A stretch of DNA of 32,883 bases, taken from assembly GCA_030065205.1 (NCBI GenBank), contig JASJDN010000063.1:1-32883 (forward strand), in the 5' to 3' direction. Positions 26,531 through 32,833 of this stretch are shown here, one piece after another (within the stretch, counting starts at the first letter, position 1; each line of letters starts with the position of its first letter). A model generated the notes under the pieces. It saw nothing but the letters and a program-made list of their open reading frames with translations, had not been told where the DNA came from and ran no database searches. Source of the DNA: Crocosphaera sp. Lineage in GTDB: Bacteria; Cyanobacteriota; Cyanobacteriia; Cyanobacteriales; Microcystaceae. The translations under genes were made by a program, and so were the position numbers.

Positions 26531-27165
26531 TGGAAGATCAAGACATTCACGGTTTAATTGAAGGAGTGCAAAAGGCCGATTCTGCGGTGGGATTACTCAT
26601 GGCGGTTCGGTCTTTGTCCTCCACTGGGCATGAAAAGGCGATTCCAACCTTAATTGAGGCGTTGGGATACAATAATCCAGGGGCTGCTGTGGCCGCTGTT
26701 GAGGGATTAATTAATCTGGGTGATGTCAGTGTCCCCTATCTCTTAGAACAGATTGATGGTTACAATTATGGGGCAAGGGCCTGGGCGACTCGCGCTTTGG
26801 CGGGCATTGGACATCCTTCGGCCTTAGACCATCTGCAAGAGGCCGCCTTAACGGATTTTTCCATGAGTGTACGCCGTTCTGCGGCGAAAGGACTAGGTTA
26901 CATAGGATGGTTCAAGTTATCCAGTTCAGAGGCTTCTGAGGGGCAAAAACAGGCGATTGAGACGTTATTTAAGGTACTAGATGACCCTGAATGGGTAGTG
27001 CGTTATGCTGCGGTGGTCGGACTACAAAATTTGGCGGTTTCTCTAGATGATGAAATTTTGGTTAATTCCATTGTTGAACGGTTAGAAAAGCAGTTAGAAA
27101 TTGAGGAAGAATTAGGGGTTTGTGCGCGGGTTCAGTTGGCTTTACAAGAGGTTAAAAAGAGTTAG
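26530..27165 (+). CDS. cpcF: HEAT-repeat phycobilin lyase subunit, CpcF type
   Basis: 211 aa, built of HEAT/PBS-lyase repeats: AIPTLIEALGYNNPGAAVAA, then EGLINLG, YLLEQIDGYNYGARAWATRA and DDPEWVVRYAAVVGLQNLA. Size and order of repeats fit CpcF, the beta partner of the CpcE/CpcF lyase that attaches phycocyanobilin to alpha-phycocyanin. NblB-type HEAT proteins are the main alternative. cpcE and the cpc operon are not in the window. Its ATG overlaps the toxin stop (TAATG), so it is probably co-transcribed and translationally coupled with the toxin-antitoxin pair, an unusual setting. Confidence 0.75.
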   Translation: MEDQDIHGLIEGVQKADSAVGLLMAVRSLSSTGHEKAIPTLIEALGYNNPGAAVAAVEGLINLGDVSVPYLLEQIDGYNYGARAWATRALAGIGHPSALDHLQEAALTDFSMSVRRSAAKGLGYIGWFKLSSSEASEGQKQAIETLFKVLDDPEWVVRYAAVVGLQNLAVSLDDEILVNSIVERLEKQLEIEEELGVCARVQLALQEVKKS

Positions 27166-27231
27166 GCGTTCAGGGTTTAGAAAAGTGATTCCTATTACAC
27201 TAAAATTCCATAGCTATTAAATTGATAAATA

Positions 27232-27357
27232 ATACCAATTCTCAAAAGTTATAAGAGACTTAACTGGTCATTGCGAGGGGTAATATAAACAGTAAGCTTT
27301 AACTTTTACTGAAAATACACTGAAGCAATCTTTTGAGCTATTTCTGAGAACTGGTAT
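27232..27357. mobile_element. 126-bp MITE-like element with ATACCA/TGGTAT ends
   Basis: The left end ATACCAATTCTCAAAAG and the right end TGAGAACTGGTAT are inverted repeats (about 12 of 13 matches), with CTTTTGAGC extending the pairing. Inside is GTCATTGCGAGG ... GAAGCAATCTTT, itself a palindromic-repeat motif. No coding capacity. It lies downstream of cpcF. Confidence 0.6.
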
Positions 27358-27596
27358 AAAGTCAAGGTGGGCAATATTAATAGATAAACCTTTGTCAGAA
27401 ACTATTTTAAACATTGCCCACCCTACGCCTTAAGTGGTCATTGCGAGGGGTAATATAAATAGTAAGCTTTAACTTTCACTGAAAATACCCCGAAGCAATC
27501 TTTCGAGCTATTTCTGAGAACTGGTATAAAGTTAAGGTGGGCAATATTAATAGATAAACCTCAGTCAGAAACCATTTTAAACATTGCCCACCCTAC
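27265..27596. repeat. Tandem duplication of a 170-bp unit
   Basis: Unit 1 (27265-27434) and unit 2 (27435 to about 27596) align with roughly ten substitutions and no indel; the offset is exactly 170 bp throughout. Each holds the right part of the ATACCA element followed by a hairpin of the GTAGGGTGGGC family (27361-27426 and 27531-27596: GGTGGGCAATATT ... ACATTGCCCACCCTAC). Only unit 1 is preceded by the left ATACCA end. This fills the 442-bp gap between cpcF and the next gene. Confidence 0.85.
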
Positions 27597-27607
27597 AGAT
27601 TTATAAT

Positions 27608-27793
27608 TTAGTTATCTTCTTGAGTATTAGCGATTTCCTTTTCGATAATTTTAACAATCATAGGATCAGTAGAGTCCATATGAGAAAGATTATACGTAGT
27701 TAGTTCTGGATTATCTGGCAAATGTTCTTGACAATAAATGTTATTCTCAACAGCAGGATTCTTACACTTGTCCTCAATACATTCTGGCATCAT
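27608..27793 (-). CDS. Small Cys/His protein, possible zinc knuckle
   Basis: 61 aa from ATG 27793; a TTG at 27805 is less likely. The N-terminal part holds CIEDKCKNPAVENNIYCQEH, a C-x4-C-x10-C-x2-H arrangement able to bind one zinc ion. The rest is acidic and probably disordered. It lies 18 bp downstream of the membrane protein gene on the same strand, so the two likely form an operon. Family not recognised. Confidence 0.6.
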   Translation of the reverse strand: MMPECIEDKCKNPAVENNIYCQEHLPDNPELTTYNLSHMDSTDPMIVKIIEKEIANTQEDN

Positions 27794-27811
27794 CTTTACG
27801 CCCAAATGAAA

Positions 27812-28375
27812 CTATAGACCATTATTATATCTATAAAATATTGAAGTAATTGTTACAAAAGATACTATGATCAATCCAAATAATAACCATTGTTGACTAC
27901 ATTTTAGTTGCTGCGCTTTTAGTTCACACTTATCTCTATAACTTGTAATACTGGGCTTCCAAGTGCTAATTTTATTCCTGGTATTGATTATAAACTGTTT
28001 TAATATTTCTTGTTCAGTTGTTAAATTTTCTCTTTCTATAAACTTTAATGTGTCATCAGCAAGCTTTAAGTAACCACTACCAATAGGAGAACTTTTAACT
28101 TCCTTAGTCAATAAAACAGAAATAGCACAAGTAACGGATAAAGTTAGACAAAGAATAGCAACAGCTAAAAATAAATTCATTTGAGGGGGTAAATTGTTAT
28201 TTACTTCTTTAACTAAATTGCCTGACGCTGTGATAAAAATACCAGATGCTACAATATTTACTTGTGCTTTTGTGTCTAAGTTTCGGTAAAGTTCTACTAA
28301 CTCTTTTTGTTCAGCTTCATATCTAGCTAACACTTCTTTTAATAACTCAATCTCTAACTTTTCTTTTTCTGACAT
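27812..28375 (-). CDS. SLATT/Pycsar-TM-like membrane protein
   Basis: 187 aa. A charged N-terminal helix (MSEKEKLEIELLKEVLARYE, about 1-33) leads into LDTKAQVNIVASGIFITASG, then a strong membrane helix (about 67-90: LFLAVAILCLTLSVTCAISV). A cytosolic helical stretch of about 70 residues follows, and a last membrane helix (about 163-181: WLLFGLIIVSFVTITSIF). This coil-2TM-coil-TM plan, with the DTKA motif before the first helix, resembles SLATT and Pycsar-TM effectors of nucleotide-activated defence systems. No cyclase or SMODS gene is adjacent, so the role is a guess from architecture only. Confidence 0.55.
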   Translation of the reverse strand: MSEKEKLEIELLKEVLARYEAEQKELVELYRNLDTKAQVNIVASGIFITASGNLVKEVNNNLPPQMNLFLAVAILCLTLSVTCAISVLLTKEVKSSPIGSGYLKLADDTLKFIERENLTTEQEILKQFIINTRNKISTWKPSITSYRDKCELKAQQLKCSQQWLLFGLIIVSFVTITSIFYRYNNGL

Positions 28376-28424
28376 CTTATCTACTCCTCTATTTTATGTC
28401 TCAATTATAACTTTACTTGATATA

Positions 28425-29027
28425 ATGGATCATATTGATACTTTTACGACTATGGTTAATGCAATACAAATTAATCTGGACTTTCTCAATATAACGGATG
28501 AACAATTTTATCAAATTTGTGAAAATAACCGAGATTTGAGACTGGAAAAAAATGCTCAGGGAGACTTAATTATTATGCCACCCACTGGAGGAGAAACTGG
28601 TGACAAAAATGCAGCTATTACAGCACAACTTTGGACTTGGAATTATAAAAGTAAATTGGGGGTTGTTTTCGATTCATCTACAGGGTTTAAGCTTCCCAAT
28701 AATGCTTATCGTTCCCCTGATGCTGCTTGGATACCCTTAGAAAAATGGGATAATTTAACTGTTGAACAACGTCAAAAATTCTTACACTTATCTCCTGATT
28801 TTATTATTGAATTACGTTCGCCTAGTGATAGCTTAAAAACCCTACGAGATAAGATGCAAGAATATATAGATAATGGGACACAATTAGGTTGGTTAATCAA
28901 TCGTCAAGATAAACAGATAGAAATTTATCGACAGGGTAAAGACGTAGAAATATTAGATAATCCTCAAACTTTATCAGGAGAAAATATATTACCTAGTTTC
29001 GTCTTAGAATTAGACCTGATTTGGTAA
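28425..29027 (+). CDS. Uma2-family putative endonuclease (DUF820)
   Basis: Up to 200 aa. Uma2 proteins have a PD-(D/E)XK nuclease fold and are greatly expanded in cyanobacteria; cellular roles are unknown. Seen: LRLEKNAQGDLIIMPPTGGE near 38-57, the acidic SPDAAWI near 95, FIIELRSPSD near 127 and QLGWLINRQDKQIEIYR near 155. The ELRSPSD motif supplies the core acid, with the usual Lys replaced by Arg-Ser. ATG 28452 (MVNAIQINLDFL) may be the true start, giving 191 aa, closer to the family norm. It is divergent from the membrane-protein gene, across about 50 bp. Confidence 0.85.
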   Translation: MDHIDTFTTMVNAIQINLDFLNITDEQFYQICENNRDLRLEKNAQGDLIIMPPTGGETGDKNAAITAQLWTWNYKSKLGVVFDSSTGFKLPNNAYRSPDAAWIPLEKWDNLTVEQRQKFLHLSPDFIIELRSPSDSLKTLRDKMQEYIDNGTQLGWLINRQDKQIEIYRQGKDVEILDNPQTLSGENILPSFVLELDLIW

Positions 29028-29099
29028 ATATTAAGTAGGTTTCATAAACATAAAATGAGTTCGGTGTTAGAGACTATTTATAAATAGAATCTTAAGACG

Positions 29100-29164
29100 G
29101 TAGGGTGGGCAAGTCAAAGACTGATTAAAACTAACTTGACCCTTGAAAACCTTGCCCACCTTAC
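29100..29164. repeat. GTAGGGTGGGC-type hairpin repeat after the Uma2 gene
   Basis: GTAGGGTGGGCAAGTC ... CCTTGCCCACCTTAC, 65 bp. The arms pair over GTAGGGTGGGCAAG with an additional AAGTCAA/TTGAC pairing. It lies in the 285-bp gap before aroA; the rest of that gap is AT-rich with no feature seen. Confidence 0.7.
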
Positions 29165-29312
29165 AAAATTCCTTGTTATTATTACTTGGTAACGATGATT
29201 CCAAAATTTAGTATTTTTTCTGTTTTTTCTATTAAAAAAAATAGGATTTTACAGTTTTTGTTTTATACTAATGTGGGGCGGAATATCCCATCCTTCTACT
29301 CAGTCCTCACTT

Positions 29313-30668
29313 ATGTCTAAATCGATCATTCATCTCCAAAGCGCAGAAAATCAGGAAATTTTAAGCATATCGCCTCCCCAAACAGGGTTATCCTTACAAG
29401 GAACGGTGAAAATACCCGGAGATAAATCTATATCTCATCGCGCTTTAATGTTAGGGGCGATCGCCGAAGGAGAAACGGTGATCGAAGGATTATTATTAGG
29501 AGAAGATCCCCGTAGTACCGCCGAATGTTTTCGCGCGATGGGGGCGAAAATTTCCCCCTTAAACAGCCAAAAAGTCACCGTACAAGGAATTGGGTTAGGA
29601 CAGCTACAAGAACCCCTAGACGTGCTAAATGCGGGGAATTCTGGGACTACTATGCGCCTGATGTTAGGGTTATTAGCATCCCATCCCGATCGCCTTTTCT
29701 GTGTCACTGGGGATAGTTCTTTGCGATCGCGTCCCATGTCCCGTGTGATTAAACCGTTACAGGAAATGGGGGCGCAAATATGGGGACGCAACAACAACAG
29801 TTTAGCTCCCTTAGCCATCAAAGGACAGTCCCTCAAACCCATTCACTACCATTCCCCCATTGCTTCAGCCCAGGTAAAATCCTGTATCTTATTAGCAGGG
29901 TTGATGACAGAAGGACAAACCACCGTCACCGAACCGGCTTTATCCCGTGATCACAGTGAACGGATGTTACAAGCTTTCGGCGCAACGTTAGAAATTGATT
30001 CTAAAACTAATAGTGTTACTATAAATGGTCATCCTAAACTAACCGGTCAAACCGTAATTGTTCCAGGAGATATTAGTTCAGCAGCCTTTTGGTTAGTGGC
30101 TGCTTCTATTATTAAAGGGTCAGAATTATTAATTGAAAATGTTGGGATTAACCCCACCCGAATCGGTGTTTTAGAAGGGTTAGAAATGATGGGTGCAGAT
30201 ATTACTTTAGAAAATAAACGACTGGTAACAGGGGAGCCGGTAGCTGATTTACGGGTTAAATCTTGTCAGTTAAAAGGCTGTACCATTGCAGGGCATATTA
30301 TTCCTCGTCTCATCGATGAAGTCCCGATTTTAGCAGTTGCTGCTCTTTTTGCAGAGGGAAAAACCATTATTAAAGATGCAGCAGAATTAAGGGTTAAAGA
30401 AAGCGATCGTTTGGCGGTAATGGCTTCAGAATTAACCAAAATGGGGGCGAAGATTACCGAACTACCCGACGGTTTAGAAATCACAGGAGGGACTCCTTTA
30501 ATGGCTGCTGAAGTTGATAGTTATACCGATCATCGGATCGCCATGAGTTTAGCGATCGCAGCTTTAACTGCTCAAGGAAAGACGATCATTAACAGGGCTG
30601 AAGCAGCAGCGATTTCTTATCCTGAATTCGTAGCAACTTTACAACAAGTTTGTGGAGATAACCAGTAA
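29313..30668 (+). CDS. aroA: 3-phosphoshikimate 1-carboxyvinyltransferase (EPSP synthase)
   Basis: 451 aa from ATG 29313 ([10 protein letters not shown]). The ATG at 29271 adds 14 residues ([14 protein letters not shown]) with no sign of conservation. EPSP synthase joins shikimate-3-phosphate and PEP in aromatic amino-acid synthesis. Seen: [20 protein letters not shown] near 40, [19 protein letters not shown] near 110, RSRPMSRVI near 140, [13 protein letters not shown] near 190, SRDHSERML near 220 and [20 protein letters not shown] near 365. The motif details fit the class II group (less glyphosate-sensitive enzymes); this is an inference from sequence type. A MITE starts at the base right after the stop codon. 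Several HIP1 octamers lie inside. Confidence 0.95.
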   Translation: MSKSIIHLQSAENQEILSISPPQTGLSLQGTVKIPGDKSISHRALMLGAIAEGETVIEGLLLGEDPRSTAECFRAMGAKISPLNSQKVTVQGIGLGQLQEPLDVLNAGNSGTTMRLMLGLLASHPDRLFCVTGDSSLRSRPMSRVIKPLQEMGAQIWGRNNNSLAPLAIKGQSLKPIHYHSPIASAQVKSCILLAGLMTEGQTTVTEPALSRDHSERMLQAFGATLEIDSKTNSVTINGHPKLTGQTVIVPGDISSAAFWLVAASIIKGSELLIENVGINPTRIGVLEGLEMMGADITLENKRLVTGEPVADLRVKSCQLKGCTIAGHIIPRLIDEVPILAVAALFAEGKTIIKDAAELRVKESDRLAVMASELTKMGAKITELPDGLEITGGTPLMAAEVDSYTDHRIAMSLAIAALTAQGKTIINRAEAAAISYPEFVATLQQVCGDNQ

Positions 30669-30776
30669 TATAGCAGTTCTGATACTTGTGAGGTACAGAG
30701 GTTATCGCTTGGAGGCAGGAGGCAGGGGGCAGGAGGCAGGAGTTAAGTGTACCTCATGAGTCCGAGAAACGCTATA
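30669..30776. mobile_element. 108-bp MITE, copy 2 (abuts the aroA stop codon)
   Basis: It has the same length and sequence as 19108-19215 except for one base. The first base follows the TAA of aroA directly, and the last base is the first A of the A-run that forms the U-tract of the outermost small-RNA terminator. The TATAGC/GCTATA ends are intact. Confidence 0.85.
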
Positions 30777-30848
30777 AAAAAAGGGGTTATTTACTATAAA
30801 AATAATAAATAACCCTTGACGGTTGTATGCACCCGCTTTTTGAATCCT
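30776..30848 (-). ncRNA. Predicted small RNA, array unit 1 (about 73 nt)
   Basis: The predicted 5' end is about 7 nt after the CATAAT -10 box. The body is an apparently unstructured core (AGGATTCAAAAAGCGGGTGC, then ATACAACCGTC), followed by a terminator with GGGTTATTTA/TAAATAACCC (30784-30793 with 30806-30815, 10 bp) and seven U (30782-30776). No open frame of meaningful length has a ribosome-binding site inside the transcript. The downstream edge touches the MITE. Target and function are unknown. Confidence 0.6.
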
Positions 30849-30854
30849 GTACTT

Positions 30855-30883
30855 ATTATGTTCGTTTTCTCTGTTAGGCTCAA
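30855..30883 (-). promoter_or_regulatory. Predicted sigma70-type promoter of small RNA unit 1
   Basis: Minus strand: -35 TTGAGC (30883-30878), 17-bp spacer, -10 CATAAT (30860-30855). Upstream, the dyad ATCAC-N9-GTGAT lies at 30892-30910. Confidence 0.6.
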
Positions 30884-30933
30884 TAGTATGGATCACGGTA
30901 ATAATGTGATTCTTATCAACCCAGAAAATGAGC

Positions 30934-31007
30934 AAAAAAAGGGGCTATTTACTGTCAAAAACAATAAATAACCCTTGACGGTTGTATGCACCCGCTTTTT
31001 GAATCCT
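30934..31007 (-). ncRNA. Predicted small RNA, array unit 2 (about 74 nt)
   Basis: It has the same architecture as unit 1 with the same core sequence. The terminator stem keeps pairing with one wobble (GGGTTATTTA with TAAATAGCCC) and ends in seven U (30940-30934). The core differs from unit 1 by essentially no base over about 28 nt, although the promoter spacer upstream has diverged. Confidence 0.6.
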
Positions 31008-31013
31008 GTATTT

Positions 31014-31042
31014 ATTATGTTCGCTTTCTTTCTTATCCTCAA
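31014..31042 (-). promoter_or_regulatory. Predicted sigma70-type promoter of small RNA unit 2
   Basis: Minus strand: -35 TTGAGG (31042-31037), 17-bp spacer, -10 CATAAT (31019-31014). The dyad ATCAC-N9-GTGAT is at 31051-31069, at the same distance as in unit 1. Confidence 0.6.
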
Positions 31043-31092
31043 TAACATTGATCACGATAATAATGTGATTTTTATCAATCTAGAAAATGAGC

Positions 31093-31166
31093 AAAAAAAG
31101 GGGTCATTTACTGTTAAAAACAATAAATAACCGCTTGCTGTTGTATGCACCCGCTTTTTGAATCCT
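31093..31166 (-). ncRNA. Predicted small RNA, array unit 3 (about 74 nt)
   Basis: This is the first unit in transcription order. The core is the same, except that ACCGTC before the terminator reads ACAGCA. The stem is GGTTATTTA with TAAATGACC (one wobble), then seven U (31099-31093). It lies about 208 bp upstream of the divergent ppa start codon. Confidence 0.6.
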
Positions 31167-31172
31167 GTATTT

Positions 31173-31201
31173 ATTATGTTCGCTTTCTCCCTTAGCCTCA
31201 A
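31173..31201 (-). promoter_or_regulatory. Predicted sigma70-type promoter of small RNA unit 3
   Basis: Minus strand: -35 TTGAGG (31201-31196), 17-bp spacer, -10 CATAAT (31178-31173). The dyad ATCAC-N9-GTGAT is at 31210-31228, again 32 bp from the -10 box. Confidence 0.6.
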
Positions 31202-31302
31202 TAGATTCGATCACGGTAACCATGTGATTCTTATCAACGTTTGGGCAACATTCATTGTAAAATAAGCAGCGAAGGAACGGTTATGCAATCAAGCGGTAAT
31301 GT

Positions 31303-31319
31303 TATTCACCTGGTGAATA
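31303..31319. promoter_or_regulatory. 17-bp perfect palindrome upstream of ppa, possible operator
   Basis: TATTCACC-T-GGTGAATA, two perfect 8-bp arms around one base. It lies 55 bp before the chosen ppa start. Size and symmetry suit a dimeric regulator. It could also be a short mRNA hairpin in the ppa leader. Confidence 0.4.
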
Positions 31320-31374
31320 CATAATCGTGCCATATTCCTCAATCACAGTAATTAATAAGCATTCGGAGAAAATT

Positions 31375-31887
31375 GTGGACTTATCACTCATTCCTGCTCA
31401 ACCTAAACCTGGTTTAATCAATGTTTTAATTGAAATTCCTGCTGGAAGCAAGAATAAATACGAATATGACAAGGATATGAACGCCTTTGCTCTTGATCGC
31501 GTTTTGTTTGCTTCGGTACAATATCCTTATGATTATGGGTTTGTTCCCAATACGTTAGCGGATGATGGTGATCCTTTGGATGGAATGGTGATCATGGATC
31601 AACCCACTTTCCCCGGCTGTGTCATTGCAGCCCGTCCTATTGGTATGTTAGAAATGATCGATGGTGGCGATCGCGACGAAAAAGTCTTATGCGTCCCCGA
31701 AGAAGATCCCCGCTATGCTAACGTAACATCCCTCAAGGATATTGCCCCTCACCGTTTAGACGAAATTGCTGAATTTTTCCGCACCTATAAAAATCTAGAG
31801 AAAAAAGTGACAGAAATTTTAGGGTGGAAAGATGTTGACGCTGTAATGCCTTTAGTTGAAGAATGTATCAAAGCCGGAAGTAAATAA
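31375..31887 (+). CDS. ppa: Inorganic pyrophosphatase
   Basis: 170 aa from GTG 31375. I chose this start because GGAG sits 7-10 nt upstream, the protein then begins [13 protein letters not shown] like other cyanobacterial enzymes, and the length equals the family norm of about 170. An upstream GTG at 31327 would add 16 residues. Ppa hydrolyses pyrophosphate and drives biosynthesis in the cytosol. The family I signature is [13 protein letters not shown]. Other active-site segments are [28 protein letters not shown] and [12 protein letters not shown]. The gene is divergent from the small-RNA array and followed by a hairpin terminator. Confidence 0.96.
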   Translation: MDLSLIPAQPKPGLINVLIEIPAGSKNKYEYDKDMNAFALDRVLFASVQYPYDYGFVPNTLADDGDPLDGMVIMDQPTFPGCVIAARPIGMLEMIDGGDRDEKVLCVPEEDPRYANVTSLKDIAPHRLDEIAEFFRTYKNLEKKVTEILGWKDVDAVMPLVEECIKAGSK

Positions 31888-31896
31888 ACATGGGAT

Positions 31897-31924
31897 GGGG
31901 ATAATGGTTAATAGCCTTATCCCC
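31897..31924 (+). terminator. Hairpin after ppa
   Basis: GGGGATAA (31897-31904) and TTATCCCC (31917-31924) make a perfect 8-bp stem 9 bp past the ppa stop. No long U-tract follows, so termination may be partial. Confidence 0.55.
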
Positions 31925-32012
31925 TGATCATAATTTCAATATAGTTTAATTGCTCTTGAGAAGAGAAACCATTACCATCTAAGATATAAGTCTCTATTTT
32001 TGTTTGCTTACT

Positions 32013-32372
32013 ATGTTTGTCAAATCTACAACTCGTCATATTCGCATCTATACGGCTGAAATTCAAAATAATGAACTGATAGAAAGTGATAAGATGCTCA
32101 CTTTAGATGTTGATCCCGATAACGAATTTAACTGGAATGAAGACGCTTTGCAGAAAGTTTATTATAAGTTTGACGAATTAGTAGAAGCTGCCAGTGGCGA
32201 AGAATTAAGCGATTATAATTTACGTCGTATTGGCTCAGATTTAGAACATTTTGTCCGCAATCTTCTTCAAAAAGGGGAAATCAGTTACAATCTGAAAAGT
32301 CGTGTCCTTAATTACAGTATGGGACTACCTAAAGTAGAAAGTCCAGATACCGAAGGGGCTTATAATCTTTAA
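32013..32372 (+). CDS. ndhM: NAD(P)H-quinone oxidoreductase subunit M
   Basis: 119 aa from ATG 32013; a TTG nine bases upstream is not needed. NdhM is a peripheral stromal/cytoplasmic subunit specific to oxygenic phototrophs, part of the arm of NDH-1 that docks ferredoxin. Seen: STTRHIRIYTAEIQNNELIE, LDVDPDNEFNWNEDALQKVY, NLRRIGSDLEHFVRNLLQKG and ISYNLKSRVLNYSMGLP. These are near-signature for the family. It is a single gene, unlinked from the ndhD/ndhF genes earlier in the window. Confidence 0.95.
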   Translation: MFVKSTTRHIRIYTAEIQNNELIESDKMLTLDVDPDNEFNWNEDALQKVYYKFDELVEAASGEELSDYNLRRIGSDLEHFVRNLLQKGEISYNLKSRVLNYSMGLPKVESPDTEGAYNL

Positions 32373-32451
32373 GAGTCTTGCGATCAATTTACTCTAAAAG
32401 CTAACTTGTAAAAGAGTATTTGGTCAAGGAACATTAAAACCCAGTTTTGTA

Positions 32452-32516
32452 GTAGGGTGGGCAAAGTTTTCTACTTCACGGGTAGTCCAGATCAATCTCT
32501 GATTTGCCCACCTTAC
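32452..32516. repeat. GTAGGGTGGGC-type hairpin repeat after ndhM
   Basis: GTAGGGTGGGCAAAG ... ATTTGCCCACCTTAC, 65 bp. The interior (CACGGGTAGTCCAGATCAAT) aligns with the copy between ndhF and ndhD (14834-14899), showing that these two are close relatives within the family. Confidence 0.7.
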
Positions 32517-32641
32517 CGTCTTAGAATTCTGTTTTTGGGGTCTCCCCAAGTTGAGCGACTGCCGTCCCACTGTGATTGCTTCGTGCCTCGCAACGCTACG
32601 CGATTTTGATGAGTGTCTTGTTGAAAAATATGACGGGGGCA

Positions 32642-32833
32642 TTATGGCGACATTTTAGGTAACAGTCTCTCACTTTGAGATGGAGCTAAAAAATGCCAAT
32701 GGCGATCATAATACCCTTGAGGCTCTGCGTTAATTTCTTCTAATTCAGTTTGAGTTAACCCCCCTGGCGAGAAATCCCCGATTGAGGAACGAAAATCGAG
32801 GGATGAGAGCCAGGACAGAATTTTTGTGATAGA
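32642..32833 (-). pseudogene. Degenerate C-terminal coding remnant, family unknown
   Basis: A 63-codon minus-strand frame without an in-frame start reads GGLTQTELEEINAEPQGYYD, then RHWHFLAPSQSERLLP before the stop at 32642. The residue pattern looks like real protein, but an in-frame TAG (32836-32834) closes it upstream, and a hairpin (32763-32814) occupies its first third. It may be the end of a gene broken by a hairpin insertion, or a frameshifted gene that continues beyond the window. I cannot name it. Between 32517 and 32641 I see nothing. Confidence 0.35.
32763..32814. repeat. 52-bp compound hairpin
   Basis: CCTGGC (32763-32768) pairs with GCCAGG (32809-32814). Further in, ATCCCCGATT pairs with AATCGAGGGAT with one mismatch around a roughly 10-nt loop. 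The two stems are separated by a small internal loop. It looks like a mobile palindromic element. Confidence 0.5.

Larger units (their letters stand above)
30783..31238 (-). repeat. Three-unit tandem array, period 159 bp, with regulatory signals conserved in each unit
   Basis: The units start at 30783, 30941 and 31100 (plus-strand GGGG). The -10 boxes are at 30855, 31014 and 31173, exactly 159 bp apart, and -35 boxes and dyads keep the same spacing. Conservation is uneven: near invariant at ATCAC/GTGAT, TATTGAG, GCGAACATAATAAATACAGG, the following core and the terminator, but variable between them. The array fills the spacer between aroA/MITE and ppa. I see no protein-coding pattern shared by all three. 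Confidence 0.88.

Noticed and set aside
29435..29842. Minus-strand 135-codon frame within aroA
   Set aside because: Antisense to the conserved EPSP synthase domain; frame shadow.
30702..30935. 77-codon minus-strand frame in array unit 1, and a similar partial frame in units 2 and 3, as a family of small proteins
   Set aside because: In units 2 and 3 the comparable frame ends in the terminator stem, and unit 1 needs a 1-nt shift to end likewise. Differences between units 2 and 3 fall on codon positions 1, 2 and 3 about 9, 5 and 5 times, with no third-position excess. No ribosome-binding sites. The promoter-core-terminator reading explains conservation better.
30783..31238. CRISPR array
   Set aside because: Units are 159 bp with long internal similarity and no alternation of short identical repeats with unique spacers; there are no cas genes.
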